From contig NZ_DS999314.1 of the NCBI RefSeq assembly GCF_000156715.1, positions 125,950 to 189,949 on the forward strand: DNA of 64,000 nucleotides, in the 5' to 3' direction. The translations under genes and the position numbers were made by a program. Below the pieces are notes generated by a model. The model was not told where the DNA came from. It ran no database searches and worked only from the letters and a program-made list of their open reading frames with translations. Positions 8,280-18,626 of this stretch are shown one piece after another. Source of the stretch: Francisella philomiragia subsp. philomiragia ATCC 25015. GTDB lineage: Bacteria; Pseudomonadota; Gammaproteobacteria; Francisellales; Francisellaceae. Position 1 is the first letter of the stretch, and the number at the start of each line of letters is the position of its first letter.

Positions 8280-8308
8280 TTGACAAACAAATAACTCAAT
8301 AACATAAT
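8280..8308 (+). promoter_or_regulatory. Sigma-70 promoter of the lipoprotein gene
   Basis: A perfect -35 TTGACA at 8280-8285 is followed after 17 bases by CATAAT at 8303-8308 (one mismatch to TATAAT). This places the transcription start about 30 bases before the ATG at 8345. An inverted repeat TTTGTT-GACA-AACAAA overlaps the -35. Confidence 0.65.
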
Positions 8309-8344
8309 AATCATAATTTGTTTTAACACTCATATAAGGGAATT

Positions 8345-8761
8345 ATGAAGACTATAAAATTAAAAATTTATGCAATATTATCTGTCGTTATATTAGCTTT
8401 GATTGCTGGATGTTCAAGTATTGAGAATAATAATGGTATAAAGTATGTAGAAGGTTATTATATTGTAGATATGCCATATAGTTTTGATAAGGTTTATAGT
8501 GCAGCATTAGAATCAATAAAAACAGGTGAAACGTATACTATAAACGGAGTTCCATACGATCTTAAGATAAACAGTAATGCTAATGGTAAGGCGATCTTAG
8601 AAGGTGTTAATGATAATGATCTTAAAGATACTATTCGTATAGAGATTGTTAAGTTATCAGATGAGCTTACAAAAGTAGCTATCAAGTATGGAAAAGATGG
8701 AAACTCTATTAGATCATCTGCCGAAGTTCAGATTATTGAAGGTAATATTAAATACGGTTAA
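8345..8761 (+). CDS. Small lipoprotein, DUF3568-like
   Basis: 138 residues. Signal peptide with lipobox LIAGC (C23), followed by SSIENN. The mature domain has alternating strands and a helix ('YSFDKVYSAALESIKTG', 'DTIRIEIVKLSDELTKVAIKYG'), resembling DUF3568-type small lipoproteins that are common in Francisella; this family assignment is from memory and moderate. Ribosome site AAGGGAATT. It lies alone on the plus strand between two minus-strand metabolic genes and has its own strong promoter. Confidence 0.65.
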   Translation: MKTIKLKIYAILSVVILALIAGCSSIENNNGIKYVEGYYIVDMPYSFDKVYSAALESIKTGETYTINGVPYDLKINSNANGKAILEGVNDNDLKDTIRIEIVKLSDELTKVAIKYGKDGNSIRSSAEVQIIEGNIKYG

Positions 8762-8776
8762 TAGATAAGTTTTATT

Positions 8777-9910
8777 CTAAATTTTTGCAAGAATCTTTGC
8801 GCCTTTGATTATCTCATCATCTTTTTTAGCAAAACAAAGTCTTAGTAGCCCATTTTGTGGTTTTTCAAATAATGATGATATTGGAACTAAGCCAATGCCA
8901 TGCTCTTTGATTAAATTAGAGGCGAAATCCTCATCAAACTCGTTGCTAATATCACTGTAGTCTAGCATCTGAAACGGAGAGCCATACCATTCAAGAACTT
9001 TGAATCTAGTGCCTTTTAAGTTATCTCTTAAAAGTTGATTTTGTTTTTTGTATAGTTTGTTGAGATTAATGTAATACTCAGGGTGTTCAATAATTCCCTC
9101 TGCTAAAGCTAGTTGTAGGGGATGTACCGCTGAGAAAGTTGCAAACTGTTTTACAGCTAAGATATTTCTAATAACATCTGTTGGAGCTATAACTACTCCC
9201 TGACGCCATCCGGTAACATTATAAGTTTTTCCTAGCGATTGAAGAACAATAAGCTTATCTCTAAGCTCAGGTATTTCAATAGCACTTGTAAAACTCTCTC
9301 CAGCATAGATGTGCTCGTATACCTCATCAGAAATTACTAGAAGATTTTTATTTTTAACAATTTTAGCAATTTCTTTAAATTCATCTTCTGATATCACAGT
9401 ACCCATAGGGTTATGAGGCGAATTTAAGATGATAAGTTTTGTTCTATCTGTGATTGCATTTGCAATAGCTGGGATATCAATTCTACCATCAGCTAGTAGT
9501 TTTAGTCTTACGCATTTACCTTGGTTAAGTTTTGTAGCTCCAACATAAGTATCAAAAACTGGATCAAACATGATAACTTCGTCACCTTGTCCGATATAAG
9601 CAGATATTAGAGTAAATAGACCTTCTTGGGCTCCTGCAGTGATAGCTACATTTTCAATATTTATTTCTGCATTGTAGCATTTTTTAGTCTTTGTGACGAT
9701 CGCATCACGCAATGCAATAGTGCCTGGAATTGGGGAGTATTGATTTTTTGCGTGCTGCATATGAAACAGTGCTCTATCAATTAACCATTCAGGAGTATCA
9801 AATGCAGGAGCTCCTTGAGTGAAATTAAGAGCTTTATATTCTGCAGCTAATGTAGCAAATCTGCCATAAACAGAAGGGGATGTATCTATATAAGGTTTAG
9901 CTTTGATCAT
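8777..9910 (-). CDS. PLP aminotransferase, methionine/glutamine type (YbdL/KAT-like)
   Basis: 377 residues of class I/II aminotransferase, fold type I. Features seen: NSPHNPMGTV (cofactor-side asparagine), ISDEVYEH (aspartate and tyrosine to the PLP ring), SLGKTYNVTGWRQG with the Schiff-base lysine, and LRLCFAKKDDE with the substrate arginine. The opening 'SPSVYGRFATLAAEYKALNFTQGAPAFDTP' is like E. coli YbdL (methionine aminotransferase) and kynurenine/glutamine transaminase K. The reaction removes the amino group from methionine, glutamine or aromatic amino acids to a keto acid. The nearby omega-amidase supports glutamine-transaminase use. Confidence 0.82.
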   Translation of the reverse strand: MIKAKPYIDTSPSVYGRFATLAAEYKALNFTQGAPAFDTPEWLIDRALFHMQHAKNQYSPIPGTIALRDAIVTKTKKCYNAEINIENVAITAGAQEGLFTLISAYIGQGDEVIMFDPVFDTYVGATKLNQGKCVRLKLLADGRIDIPAIANAITDRTKLIILNSPHNPMGTVISEDEFKEIAKIVKNKNLLVISDEVYEHIYAGESFTSAIEIPELRDKLIVLQSLGKTYNVTGWRQGVVIAPTDVIRNILAVKQFATFSAVHPLQLALAEGIIEHPEYYINLNKLYKKQNQLLRDNLKGTRFKVLEWYGSPFQMLDYSDISNEFDEDFASNLIKEHGIGLVPISSLFEKPQNGLLRLCFAKKDDEIIKGAKILAKI

Positions 9911-10010
9911 AGTCTTTGTTATAAATTATTAGTGTATTTACAGTATATAATATAAATATATATTTTAAGTAGAATTTTGTGCGAAAAACATACTAAATAA
10001 TAGAGATATA

Positions 10011-11993
10011 TTAATGCTTTGTGGTGAATTCAAGAGGGTTACCGTACATAGATAAATATTTTTTTCCTAATAGTTCTGAGCCTATATAGTTAAGATGATT
10101 TGAGTCGGCATAGATTGGAATACTATTTATTTCAATATTGCAGTAACTGTCATCACAGATCGCTTTTTTAGGATCAATAATTACTAATTTTGGAAATTCC
10201 TTTTTGAGTTTTTCAACAAGATTAGAAAATACCAACTGTTGTTGTTTGACAAACTCGATATTCAACTTACATGAATTTTCTCCAAAAATAAATGGTAGTT
10301 TATTTTTTTCTAATGGACAAAGATTAGTTACATCAATATTAAGTGTTGGAGTATCTAAAATAAGTATAGGTATACTACCATTATCTATTACTAATTTGAT
10401 AGATTCTTGTATTGAATTAATCGAACTAGAGTATAATGCATTTGACCATTCACCAGCAAGAATAACATATTTATATTTTTTTGATTTTATCAAATTAGCA
10501 ATGGCCTTGTTTCTATCAGTAACAGAAACATATTCAACAACATTTTTGAAAGTTGGTAAGAAGGGTGTAGATTTTTGGGTTACAACGTAAGCTTTCTGGT
10601 TTATGTTATCAAGCCAAGTAGTTATCATTGGTATTTCAGATCTTGCATGAGAGTCACCTACCAACAGGAATTTTGTATTTTTAGCTTCAGAACTTCCTAT
10701 TGAACAGATATCAGTATTAGGGAGTTGTTTTGACTGAAAGCTAGAAGATTGAATCATAAGGAAACAATTGTTTTGATCGATTTTATTAAACCTGTAGTTA
10801 TATGTCAGTTTATTTTGATCAATAAGGTTTGAGGAATTAAAACCAAATTTATTATTAGTTGAGGCTATATATAAGCAGCAAGCCAAAACTAGAGGTATTA
10901 TCCATAGTAGTATAAAGCTTTTAATAAAACTAAACTTATATTTATACCTAAAGGGTTTTTCTACAAATAAATACGTTAATGTAGCAAGAGCTAAACTAAT
11001 AGTAAAAATTATGACACATATAGTGACAGTTTTATTGGTACTTAAATAGTTAACATAAGCAATAATAGGCCAATGCCATAAGTATAAAGAATATGAGATA
11101 AGACCTATAGCTACAAAGGGTTTTAGAGAAAGTATTCTATTTATAATAGGCATTAAATTAGTATTTGCACCAGAATATATATAAATAGTCGCTCCAATAC
11201 ATGCTATAACAGTCCAAATACTTGGGAAACTCACATTAATAAAAAATATAGGTGCTATCATCATTAAAGCACCTATTACAGAGAGTATATTGAGAGTCAG
11301 TTTGTTATTATTTAAAGTAGTTGGATTATTAAGATATATAGCTAAACAGCAACCAAATAAAAGTTCGAATGCTCTATGAGTTGGAAAGTAATACCATCTG
11401 TCAGAGCTCAGAATATATAAATTAAATTCTCCAGAAAGGAAAATCAAGCAAGATATAATTAACAGTATTATTGAAGTGGCTAGAAGTTTTACTTTTGTTG
11501 AAAGTCTCAGTTTAAATAATAATATTAAGATTAATGGCCAAATCATATAAAACTGTTCTTCTACACCTAATGACCATGTGTGAAGTAATGGTATTATTTG
11601 TGAGTTTTGACCGAAATAACCAAAATCAAGTTTTACAAAGAAATATATATTAGAAAAGGATGCGATTGCACTAACAAGTGATTCGGCATAGTCTATTAGA
11701 TCCTGTGGTAGTAATATAAGCCATGCAAAAAAAGTAGAAAAAACTAAGACAACTATTAATGCAGGTAGAATTCTTCTAATTCTTCTTAGGTAAAAATTTT
11801 TGATAGAAAAAGAGTTGTTTTGTAGATCTCTAAGAATTATAGATGTAATTAAATATCCAGAAATTACAAAAAATATATCTACTCCCAAAAAACCAGATTT
11901 AATCCAACTTATATTTAGATGGAATAGAACTACGGATAATACCGCAAAAGCTCTTAATCCATCTATATCTTTTCTATACTTTATATTGCTCAT
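10011..11993 (-). CDS. Acyltransferase-3 / SGNH fusion, copy 1 (OafA-like surface glycan O-acyltransferase)
   Basis: 660 residues. About the first 370 form an acyltransferase-3 membrane domain of 10-11 helices with the conserved VLFHL histidine in TM1, the RRIRRILPAL arginine motif and 'LHTWSLGVEEQFY'. The C-terminal ~260 residues are a periplasmic SGNH esterase-like domain with block I GDSHA and block V DSNH. OafA-like proteins of this layout transfer acetyl groups from acetyl-CoA across the membrane to LPS, capsule or other surface glycans. Its start overlaps the stop of copy 2 by one base (TAATG), so translation is probably coupled. The acceptor sugar is unknown. Confidence 0.85.
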   Translation of the reverse strand: MSNIKYRKDIDGLRAFAVLSVVLFHLNISWIKSGFLGVDIFFVISGYLITSIILRDLQNNSFSIKNFYLRRIRRILPALIVVLVFSTFFAWLILLPQDLIDYAESLVSAIASFSNIYFFVKLDFGYFGQNSQIIPLLHTWSLGVEEQFYMIWPLILILLFKLRLSTKVKLLATSIILLIISCLIFLSGEFNLYILSSDRWYYFPTHRAFELLFGCCLAIYLNNPTTLNNNKLTLNILSVIGALMMIAPIFFINVSFPSIWTVIACIGATIYIYSGANTNLMPIINRILSLKPFVAIGLISYSLYLWHWPIIAYVNYLSTNKTVTICVIIFTISLALATLTYLFVEKPFRYKYKFSFIKSFILLWIIPLVLACCLYIASTNNKFGFNSSNLIDQNKLTYNYRFNKIDQNNCFLMIQSSSFQSKQLPNTDICSIGSSEAKNTKFLLVGDSHARSEIPMITTWLDNINQKAYVVTQKSTPFLPTFKNVVEYVSVTDRNKAIANLIKSKKYKYVILAGEWSNALYSSSINSIQESIKLVIDNGSIPILILDTPTLNIDVTNLCPLEKNKLPFIFGENSCKLNIEFVKQQQLVFSNLVEKLKKEFPKLVIIDPKKAICDDSYCNIEINSIPIYADSNHLNYIGSELLGKKYLSMYGNPLEFTTKH

Positions 11994-13930
11994 TAAGAAT
12001 GTGCCTTTGTATTAATTATTGATAGTGGGTTACCATACTTCTCCAAATAAAGGTTACCCAATAGAGTTGATCCGATGTTATTTAGATGAGTATTGTCGGT
12101 ATACAAAGGAGTACTACCGATAGATGTAAGAAGCTCGGTTCTAGAATCCTTTTTTTCTATAAGTTTATTAGGATCTATTACAATGAGCTTTTCTCCGTAT
12201 TTATGTTTTAGCTTTTTAATAAAATTATTTCTATCATCCATAACGCTATAACATTCTCTACCAAGAATTTTATCTAATTTTGTAAATCCACATGTTGACT
12301 TTGGACCTCCATATACATCGTACATAATAATAGGTACTATGCCTTGCTTTATGAAATTAGCTACTGAACTGTCAATTTGTTTGAAAGCATCAGTTTTGAG
12401 ATATGTATCGTAATTCCAATATCCAGCTAGAATAATTGCTCTAGGTTTTAACTTATGTATGTAATACTCAGTATTCTTATCAAATGAATTACTATACATC
12501 ATATACTTATAGAGTTTAGGATCGCCTGTCAGTGACTTAGTATAAATATACCCTTTGAGTTTTAAATTTTTTAACCAAACATTTATCATACCCTCATATG
12601 CCATGGCATGAGAATCCCCTAGAACTAAAATGTCTGTATGATCTTTACTAATTGTGCCAAAGAAGCAGTTATTATTTATTTCATTTAGATTATAATTTTC
12701 ACCAGTATTGCACTGATCTAGATTTAAAGATTGACTACTATAAAAATTTAGATTTAAATTTACTGCTTCCTTATTAAAACCAAATCCTTGATGCTTAGAC
12801 GCTGCATAAAAGCTTATCGATATGACCAAAGGTATAATCCATAGTATAAAAATACTTTTTTTAAAACTAAAAATAATCCTATATCGAAATGGTTTTTCAA
12901 TAAATATATACGTCAATGTTGCTAATAATATGCTAATAGTAAATATTACAACACAAACTAGAGTAGTTTTTTCAATACTAAGATAATTTATATAGGCTAT
13001 TATAGGCCAATGCCACAAATATAAAGAGTATGAGATAAGACCTATAGCTACAAAAGGTTTTAATGAGAATATCTTATTTGCTATTGGAGTATGGTTATTA
13101 CCACAATAAATAAATATAGTAGCTCCGAGACATGTGGTAATAGTCCATAGACTGGGAAATCTCACATCGATAAAGAAGATAGGTATAATCATCAAGAACA
13201 CAGAGATTATCGATAGAACTTCAAGCACTATTTTATTATTTAACTTTATTTTACTTGTATTTTGAACTGATAAAAAAATAGCTAAACAACACCCAAATAG
13301 TAATTCAAAAGCTCTATGTGTTGGAGAGTAGTACCATCTGGGAGAGTCTATAATATGAATATTTAACTCACCAGACAGAAAAAGTATACAAGAAATAATT
13401 AAACAAATAATAGAAAAAATTAGTAGTTTCTTTTGAGTGAAGTTTAACTTAAATAAAGCTAATAACAATAATGGATAAATTAGGTAAAACTGTTCCTCAA
13501 TGCCAAGAGACCATGTATGTAATAGTGGTATAATCTGAGGACTAGCTCCAAAATAGCCAAAATTAAGTTTTATGAAGTAATAGATGTTAGCTACAGAGCC
13601 AATGGCACTTATAAGAGATTCAGAATAATTTAGTAAGTCCTGAGGTAATAATATTAACCAAGCAAAAAAAGTAGAGAATACTAAAACAATTAATAATGCT
13701 GGTAAAATTCTTCTAATCCTTCTTAAATAAAAGCTTTTAGTAGAAAAGGAATTGTTATGTATATTTTTAATAATTATTGAAGTGATAAGATAACCTGAAA
13801 TTACAAAAAAAATATCTACACCTAGGAATCCTGATTTAATCCAATTTATTTGGAGGTGAAATAGAACTACTGATAATACAGCAAATGCTCTAAGACCATC
13901 TATATCCTTTCTGTATTGAACATCACCCAT
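11993..13930 (-). CDS. Acyltransferase-3 / SGNH fusion, copy 2
   Basis: 645 residues and clearly a paralogue of its neighbours: the first ~370 residues are very similar (VLFHLQINWIKSGFLGVD and the rest of TM1-2). The C-terminal SGNH domain is much more divergent. It keeps block I GDSHA and block V DNTHL. The pattern of a conserved membrane acyl-transfer domain with a divergent SGNH domain suggests the copies act on different acceptor positions or sugars, on the assumption that the SGNH domain selects the acceptor. The gene lies 58 bases after copy 3 and runs directly into copy 1. Confidence 0.85.
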   Translation of the reverse strand: MGDVQYRKDIDGLRAFAVLSVVLFHLQINWIKSGFLGVDIFFVISGYLITSIIIKNIHNNSFSTKSFYLRRIRRILPALLIVLVFSTFFAWLILLPQDLLNYSESLISAIGSVANIYYFIKLNFGYFGASPQIIPLLHTWSLGIEEQFYLIYPLLLLALFKLNFTQKKLLIFSIICLIISCILFLSGELNIHIIDSPRWYYSPTHRAFELLFGCCLAIFLSVQNTSKIKLNNKIVLEVLSIISVFLMIIPIFFIDVRFPSLWTITTCLGATIFIYCGNNHTPIANKIFSLKPFVAIGLISYSLYLWHWPIIAYINYLSIEKTTLVCVVIFTISILLATLTYIFIEKPFRYRIIFSFKKSIFILWIIPLVISISFYAASKHQGFGFNKEAVNLNLNFYSSQSLNLDQCNTGENYNLNEINNNCFFGTISKDHTDILVLGDSHAMAYEGMINVWLKNLKLKGYIYTKSLTGDPKLYKYMMYSNSFDKNTEYYIHKLKPRAIILAGYWNYDTYLKTDAFKQIDSSVANFIKQGIVPIIMYDVYGGPKSTCGFTKLDKILGRECYSVMDDRNNFIKKLKHKYGEKLIVIDPNKLIEKKDSRTELLTSIGSTPLYTDNTHLNNIGSTLLGNLYLEKYGNPLSIINTKAHS

Positions 13931-13988
13931 GAGATATTTAGTTTTTACAATTAGCTATTACATATGATACAGTTTTCTTTATCAAAAT

Positions 13989-15998
13989 TTAATTATAATT
14001 ATCGTTTATAGGATTACCAAATTCTTCCAGATACTTCTGACCTATAAGTTTAGAACCAATATAACTAAGATGGTGACTGTCAGCGTATATAGGTATTCTT
14101 TTTATAGTTGTTGAGCATTCATTCTTAAAACAAATTACTTTACTAGGATTTATAATCTCTATTTGATCAGGATATTTATTTTCAAATTTCTTATATAATT
14201 CAGTTTGAGTTTTAATCCATCCTTTATATATGCCATAATCTATATTGCAATTAAGATGTATTCTATTTATAGCACATAGGTTCGAGATATTCTTATTTTC
14301 AGGGAGATATGAAGCAGGTTGACCTAAGTAAGGTGTATCAACTATTAAGATAATATGTTTGTTATTTTCCAGTGCTTTTTTTACGATTGAACCAAATATG
14401 TTTAACTCTCCTTTATTTCCAATACCTCCCATATTTGCGATAATAATAGTTTTATATGAGCTATTCTTTTCTATTGCTTTTTTAATAAAGTCAAATCTTT
14501 GTCTCATAGCATCATTTTTTATTTCTTGATTTAAGTTATTTGGGTATGGAGCATATGGAGCAGTATTGTCACTGTCATTAGGAGTTATTGCTAAAAGAGT
14601 TGCATTTGAATCAGCATTTTTGACCCACTCAGATACCATTGGCCAATCAGATCTTGCATGAGAATTACCTAAAACTAAAATATCAGATTTTTTATCGTCA
14701 AAGACCTTACACTTTGTACTATCATAATTTTTTTCGTATGAAACGTAGTATGGCCCATTACGGTTAATGTCAGAATCCTGAGCAAAATTATAAAAACAGC
14801 CATTATTATCTATTTTTTCAAAGCCATATTTAAATGTAAGCTTATTCTGGTCAATATTAGGATGATTGAAACCAAATCCTTGATGCTTAGAAGCTATACA
14901 AAAACCTATTGATATAACTAAAGGAATAATCCATAAAATAGTTAAACTCTTTAAGAAACTAAATTTAAATTTATGTCTAAAAGGTTTCTCTACAAATACA
15001 TAAGATATAGTTGCTAATATAATACTTAAAATAATTACAATCGCAGCAATATCTACAGTAATAGTAATACTTAAGTAATTTAAATAGGCTATTATCGGCC
15101 AATGCCATAAGTATAAAGAATATGAGATAAGACCTATAGCCACAAAAGGTTTTATTGAAAATAACCTATTAATAATCGGAGTATAGCCAAGGCTTCCTGA
15201 ATAGATGAATAGTGTAGCTCCCAAACAAGCCACTATCATCCAAAAGCTTGGATAGTTTACTGATATCAAAAATATCGGAACTACCATAAGCACTAATGAC
15301 ACAATTGAATATATGTCCAAAAGAATTTTATTTGGTAATTTATGCTCTCTATTACTTAAGCTAATAGCCAAAAAACAGCCAAATAGCAGTTCGAATCCTC
15401 GATTAAGTGGTATATAGTAAAACTTTGGAAAATGTTTATAAAAAAATATGGCTATTGAGGCAATAATAAGCAGTGAGGTAATAGTTAATAAATATTTCTT
15501 AGAAGATATATTTAGTTTGAACAAAATAATTAAAATCACTGGCCATATGATATAAAACTGTTCCTCAACACCTAGTGACCATGTATGTAATAGTGGTATA
15601 GTAGATGAGTCTGTTGCAAAATAACCAAAGCTTAATGTTTTAAAAAGGAAAAGATTTGAAATAGAAGCAATTACGCTTACCATTGATTTTGCGTAGTTTA
15701 ATAAGTCTTGTGGTAAAAGTATTAGCCATGCAAAAAAGCTTGATAACACTAACACAAAAATCAAAGCCGGAAGAATTCTGCGTATTCTTCTTAGATAGAA
15801 ATTCTTGATAGAAAAGGTACCACTTTGTAAATCTCTAACAATAATCTTTGTTATCAAGAAACCTGATATAACAAAGAATATATCTACACCAAGAAAGCCT
15901 GATTTGACCCAACTAACTTCTAAATGATATAAGACTACTGATAATACAGCAAAAGCCCTCAAACTATCTATATCACTTCTATATTTTATATTATTCAT
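13989..15998 (-). CDS. Acyltransferase-3 / SGNH fusion, copy 3 (GNSH variant)
   Basis: 669 residues, first gene of the tandem trio. The membrane domain has the conserved histidine (VLYHL), RRIRRILPAL and HTWSLGVEEQFY. In the SGNH domain block I reads LVLGNSHARSDWP instead of GDSHA: the serine is kept but the aspartate is replaced by asparagine. Block V is DSHHL, so the catalytic Asp/His appear present. Its SGNH part carries an insertion relative to copy 1, including the cysteine-containing region around 'SNLCAINRIHLNCN'. Likely an O-acetyltransferase of a surface polysaccharide; acceptor unknown. Confidence 0.85.
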   Translation of the reverse strand: MNNIKYRSDIDSLRAFAVLSVVLYHLEVSWVKSGFLGVDIFFVISGFLITKIIVRDLQSGTFSIKNFYLRRIRRILPALIFVLVLSSFFAWLILLPQDLLNYAKSMVSVIASISNLFLFKTLSFGYFATDSSTIPLLHTWSLGVEEQFYIIWPVILIILFKLNISSKKYLLTITSLLIIASIAIFFYKHFPKFYYIPLNRGFELLFGCFLAISLSNREHKLPNKILLDIYSIVSLVLMVVPIFLISVNYPSFWMIVACLGATLFIYSGSLGYTPIINRLFSIKPFVAIGLISYSLYLWHWPIIAYLNYLSITITVDIAAIVIILSIILATISYVFVEKPFRHKFKFSFLKSLTILWIIPLVISIGFCIASKHQGFGFNHPNIDQNKLTFKYGFEKIDNNGCFYNFAQDSDINRNGPYYVSYEKNYDSTKCKVFDDKKSDILVLGNSHARSDWPMVSEWVKNADSNATLLAITPNDSDNTAPYAPYPNNLNQEIKNDAMRQRFDFIKKAIEKNSSYKTIIIANMGGIGNKGELNIFGSIVKKALENNKHIILIVDTPYLGQPASYLPENKNISNLCAINRIHLNCNIDYGIYKGWIKTQTELYKKFENKYPDQIEIINPSKVICFKNECSTTIKRIPIYADSHHLSYIGSKLIGQKYLEEFGNPINDNYN

Positions 15999-16135
15999 AA
16001 TAAATATTCTCTAATAAAATTACTTGTATTATGATACATTTTTATCAACTGTTAATACAATATAATTTAGATTAGATATTTCATTCTGTTTTTGAATAAA
16101 ATCTAATTTTAGAGGTAAGAGTTATGGAAAAGAGA

Positions 16136-17833
16136 TTAGGCTAATATGTCCAATAATTTCTCTAATGTGATTTCTTGTTTTTCTTGAGTTTTACGATTTT
16201 TATACTCAATCAAACCTTGTTCTAAAAGTCTATCACCAATAACCACATGATGAGAGTAGCCGATAAGATCTGCATCTGCAAACATCACACCAGGTCTTGC
16301 GCCTCTATCATCTAAAATCACATCTATTCCTTTTGCGAGTAACTCTTGATAGAGTTTGTCAGCTGTTTGTTTGACACTTTCAGATTTGTTATAGTTGATT
16401 GGCAATATTGCAACTTGATATGGAGCGATAGCCTCTGGCCAAATGATTCCATTTTCATCATGAGACTGTTCAATTGCAGCAGCCATTACACGCGATACTC
16501 CAAAACCGTAGCAACCCATAAGCATAGGTTTAGATTTGCCATCTTGACTAATTATATTGGCATTCATTGGTTTTGAATAAACATCTTCAAGCTCAAAAAT
16601 ATGTCCAACCTCAATACCATTTGTGAGCTCTAGAGTTCCATTATTATCTGGAGATATATCTCCTGTAACTACGTTTCTAATATCGGCAATTTGATAACTA
16701 GTGATATCTCTATCCCAATTCACATTTGTAAAATGATAGTCATCTTCATTTGCGCCACAACAGATATCTTCAATCATCATTGCACTATAATCAGCTATAA
16801 TTTGTACAGGACAGTTAACTATCCCTAATGAACCTGGATTAGCATTAAAAATAGAGAAAATTTCATCTTTGGTTGCAAGAGTGTATGGTGCTACAATTTG
16901 TTCGAGCTTATTGATTTTTGTCTCGTTAAGTTCATGATCTCCTCGGATAACTAAAGCGAGGAAGTTACCTTTAGCATCTTTTATAACCATAGTTTTAATA
17001 GTTTTTTTGATATCAAAATCAAGTTCGCTACAAAGTTTTTCGATAGTCTTAATATTTGGAGTATGAATTTTTGTTATAGTATTCTCAGAAATTGCTCTTG
17101 TGCTTAAATCTGGTTTTGCATATGTTGCTAACTCAATATTTGCAGCATAGTCGGAGCTATTGCTATAGCATATAATATCTTCACCAGCATTAGCTAATAC
17201 TTGAAACTCATGACTATTGTCGCCACCGATTGCTCCAGTGTCAGCGCGGACAGGACGATATACTAAGCCAATTTTATCAAGGATATTACAATAAGTTTCA
17301 TGCATCTTATTGTAGGTGTTATGTAAACATTGGCTATTCTCATGGAATGAGTAAGCATCTTTCATGATAAATTCACGGGCACGCATCACACCAAAACGAG
17401 GGCGGATTTCATCCCTAAATTTTGTTTGAATTTGATAAAGATTTAGAGGTAATTGTTTGTAACTCTTGATAGTGTCACGAGCCATGTCTACAATAGGTTC
17501 TTCATGGGTTGGGCCATAGCAAAAATCTCTTTCATGTCTGTCTTTTAGCTTCAGAAGTTCAGGACCAAATTTATCCCAGCGGTGGGTTTCTTGTAAAAGC
17601 TCTGAAGGTAGTACGCTTGGCAGTAGTAACTCACTTGCTCCAGCTTTATTCATCTCTTCACGGACTATATTCTGGATTTTCTGTAGAACTTTTAATCCTA
17701 TAGGCATCCATGTATAGATTCCTGAAGCAAGTTTTTTTATCAAACCAGCTTTTAGCATGTATTGATGGCTAGTAAGTACGGCCTCTTTAGGAAGCTCTTT
17801 TGTAGTAGCAATAAGGGTTTGTGTAGCTTTCAT
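16136..17833 (-). CDS. proS: Prolyl-tRNA synthetase, bacterial type
   Basis: 565 residues, typical of the bacterial (ProS type I) form with an editing insertion. Class II motifs are visible: motif 2 in '[18 protein letters not shown]' with 'KDAYSFH', and motif 3 in '[17 protein letters not shown]'. The INS/YbaK-like editing domain occupies about residues 220-390, between motifs 2 and 3, with the conserved 'KTMVIK' lysine segment. The C-terminal anticodon-binding domain ends the protein. It charges tRNA-Pro in the cytoplasm. It lies alone between the acyltransferase trio and the dsbB gene, same strand as both. Confidence 0.95.
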   Translation of the reverse strand: MKATQTLIATTKELPKEAVLTSHQYMLKAGLIKKLASGIYTWMPIGLKVLQKIQNIVREEMNKAGASELLLPSVLPSELLQETHRWDKFGPELLKLKDRHERDFCYGPTHEEPIVDMARDTIKSYKQLPLNLYQIQTKFRDEIRPRFGVMRAREFIMKDAYSFHENSQCLHNTYNKMHETYCNILDKIGLVYRPVRADTGAIGGDNSHEFQVLANAGEDIICYSNSSDYAANIELATYAKPDLSTRAISENTITKIHTPNIKTIEKLCSELDFDIKKTIKTMVIKDAKGNFLALVIRGDHELNETKINKLEQIVAPYTLATKDEIFSIFNANPGSLGIVNCPVQIIADYSAMMIEDICCGANEDDYHFTNVNWDRDITSYQIADIRNVVTGDISPDNNGTLELTNGIEVGHIFELEDVYSKPMNANIISQDGKSKPMLMGCYGFGVSRVMAAAIEQSHDENGIIWPEAIAPYQVAILPINYNKSESVKQTADKLYQELLAKGIDVILDDRGARPGVMFADADLIGYSHHVVIGDRLLEQGLIEYKNRKTQEKQEITLEKLLDILA

Positions 17834-17905
17834 GATTATCTAAATTTCAAAATAAAAATATGAGCTAAATTATAGCAAAAAAATAATTATAAAATATAAA
17901 AATTG

Positions 17906-17962
17906 ACTCTAGATGAAGGAAGTTAAGGAGATATGAAAAAACTAAGGAGTATCACCTAGAGT
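17906..17962. repeat. Imperfect inverted repeat around a purine-rich core
   Basis: ACTCTAGATGA (17906-17916) pairs with TCACCTAGAGT (17952-17962) with one mismatch (a G-U in RNA), separated by 35 bases that are purine-rich on the plus strand. It sits in the 246-base gap between dsbB and proS. A second repeat of similar design is at 18898-18975. Nothing identifies it as a known RNA or element. Confidence 0.4.
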
Positions 17963-18079
17963 AATCTTTATATGTTTAAGACTCAATCATACCCAAAAGC
18001 GTAACTTTGTTACTTGCTGGATATGATTTTGCTTAGGAGTGTATATTCTATACTGAATAAATTTTATGTCAATTATTTT

Positions 18080-18616
18080 TTATAGATTTAATAACCAATA
18101 ACTATCTGGATCAGATGGGCAAAGATGTGGTCCACATTCAACAAATACATTTATTGTATTAGCAAGTGTTAAAGCTAGTATCAAAAATATCGCTATCTTT
18201 GTGAATAAATTTAAATTTTTCTTTTTGTCTTCATTTGGAGTAAAGAACCCGCAAATAGTTGCATATATTATGAAAATAATACTTACAATAAAATTCCAAG
18301 TATACATATGTAATGAAAATACTGCATCTCCATAATTTCCAGTACCTGGAACAATATGTAAAAGTATTTGTGTCATCGCCATTGCAGCATTTAAAATAGC
18401 TACTAATGTTACGAACAAATAGTTCTTATATTTATTACCATGCGACAAGTTTAGTAGTAATCCAAAAGTTAATAAGCTCAGTGACATTCTTTGGAACACA
18501 CATAAGGCACACGGTAGCTCTTGGAAATAAAGTTGATAATAAAAAGCCATTGCTAATACAATACTTATACCAATAATAGCTATAGAGTCAAATAAATCTA
18601 AAATATTATCTTTCAT
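18080..18616 (-). CDS. DsbB-family quinone-linked disulfide oxidoreductase, five-helix variant
   Basis: 178 residues. The first periplasmic loop has PCALC (C36, C39), followed by VFQRMSL with the arginine usual in DsbB quinone binding. Hydrophobic segments are at about 11-28, 40-57, 65-87, 105-125 and 139-158. The second periplasmic loop, where E. coli DsbB has its second cysteine pair (C104/C130), holds no cysteine here. Instead a pair, C161 and C166 (ECGPHLC), lies in the C-terminal tail after a fifth helix, which the topology would place in the periplasm. So it probably works as a DsbB with a relocated second pair. A small membrane-protein gene sits immediately upstream. Confidence 0.8.
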   Translation of the reverse strand: MKDNILDLFDSIAIIGISIVLAMAFYYQLYFQELPCALCVFQRMSLSLLTFGLLLNLSHGNKYKNYLFVTLVAILNAAMAMTQILLHIVPGTGNYGDAVFSLHMYTWNFIVSIIFIIYATICGFFTPNEDKKKNLNLFTKIAIFLILALTLANTINVFVECGPHLCPSDPDSYWLLNL

Positions 18617-18626
18617 AGCTAGCCTC

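Noticed and set aside
17930-17970. Short ORF starting MKKL between proS and dsbB
   Set aside because: It stops after eight codons and has no conserved signal.
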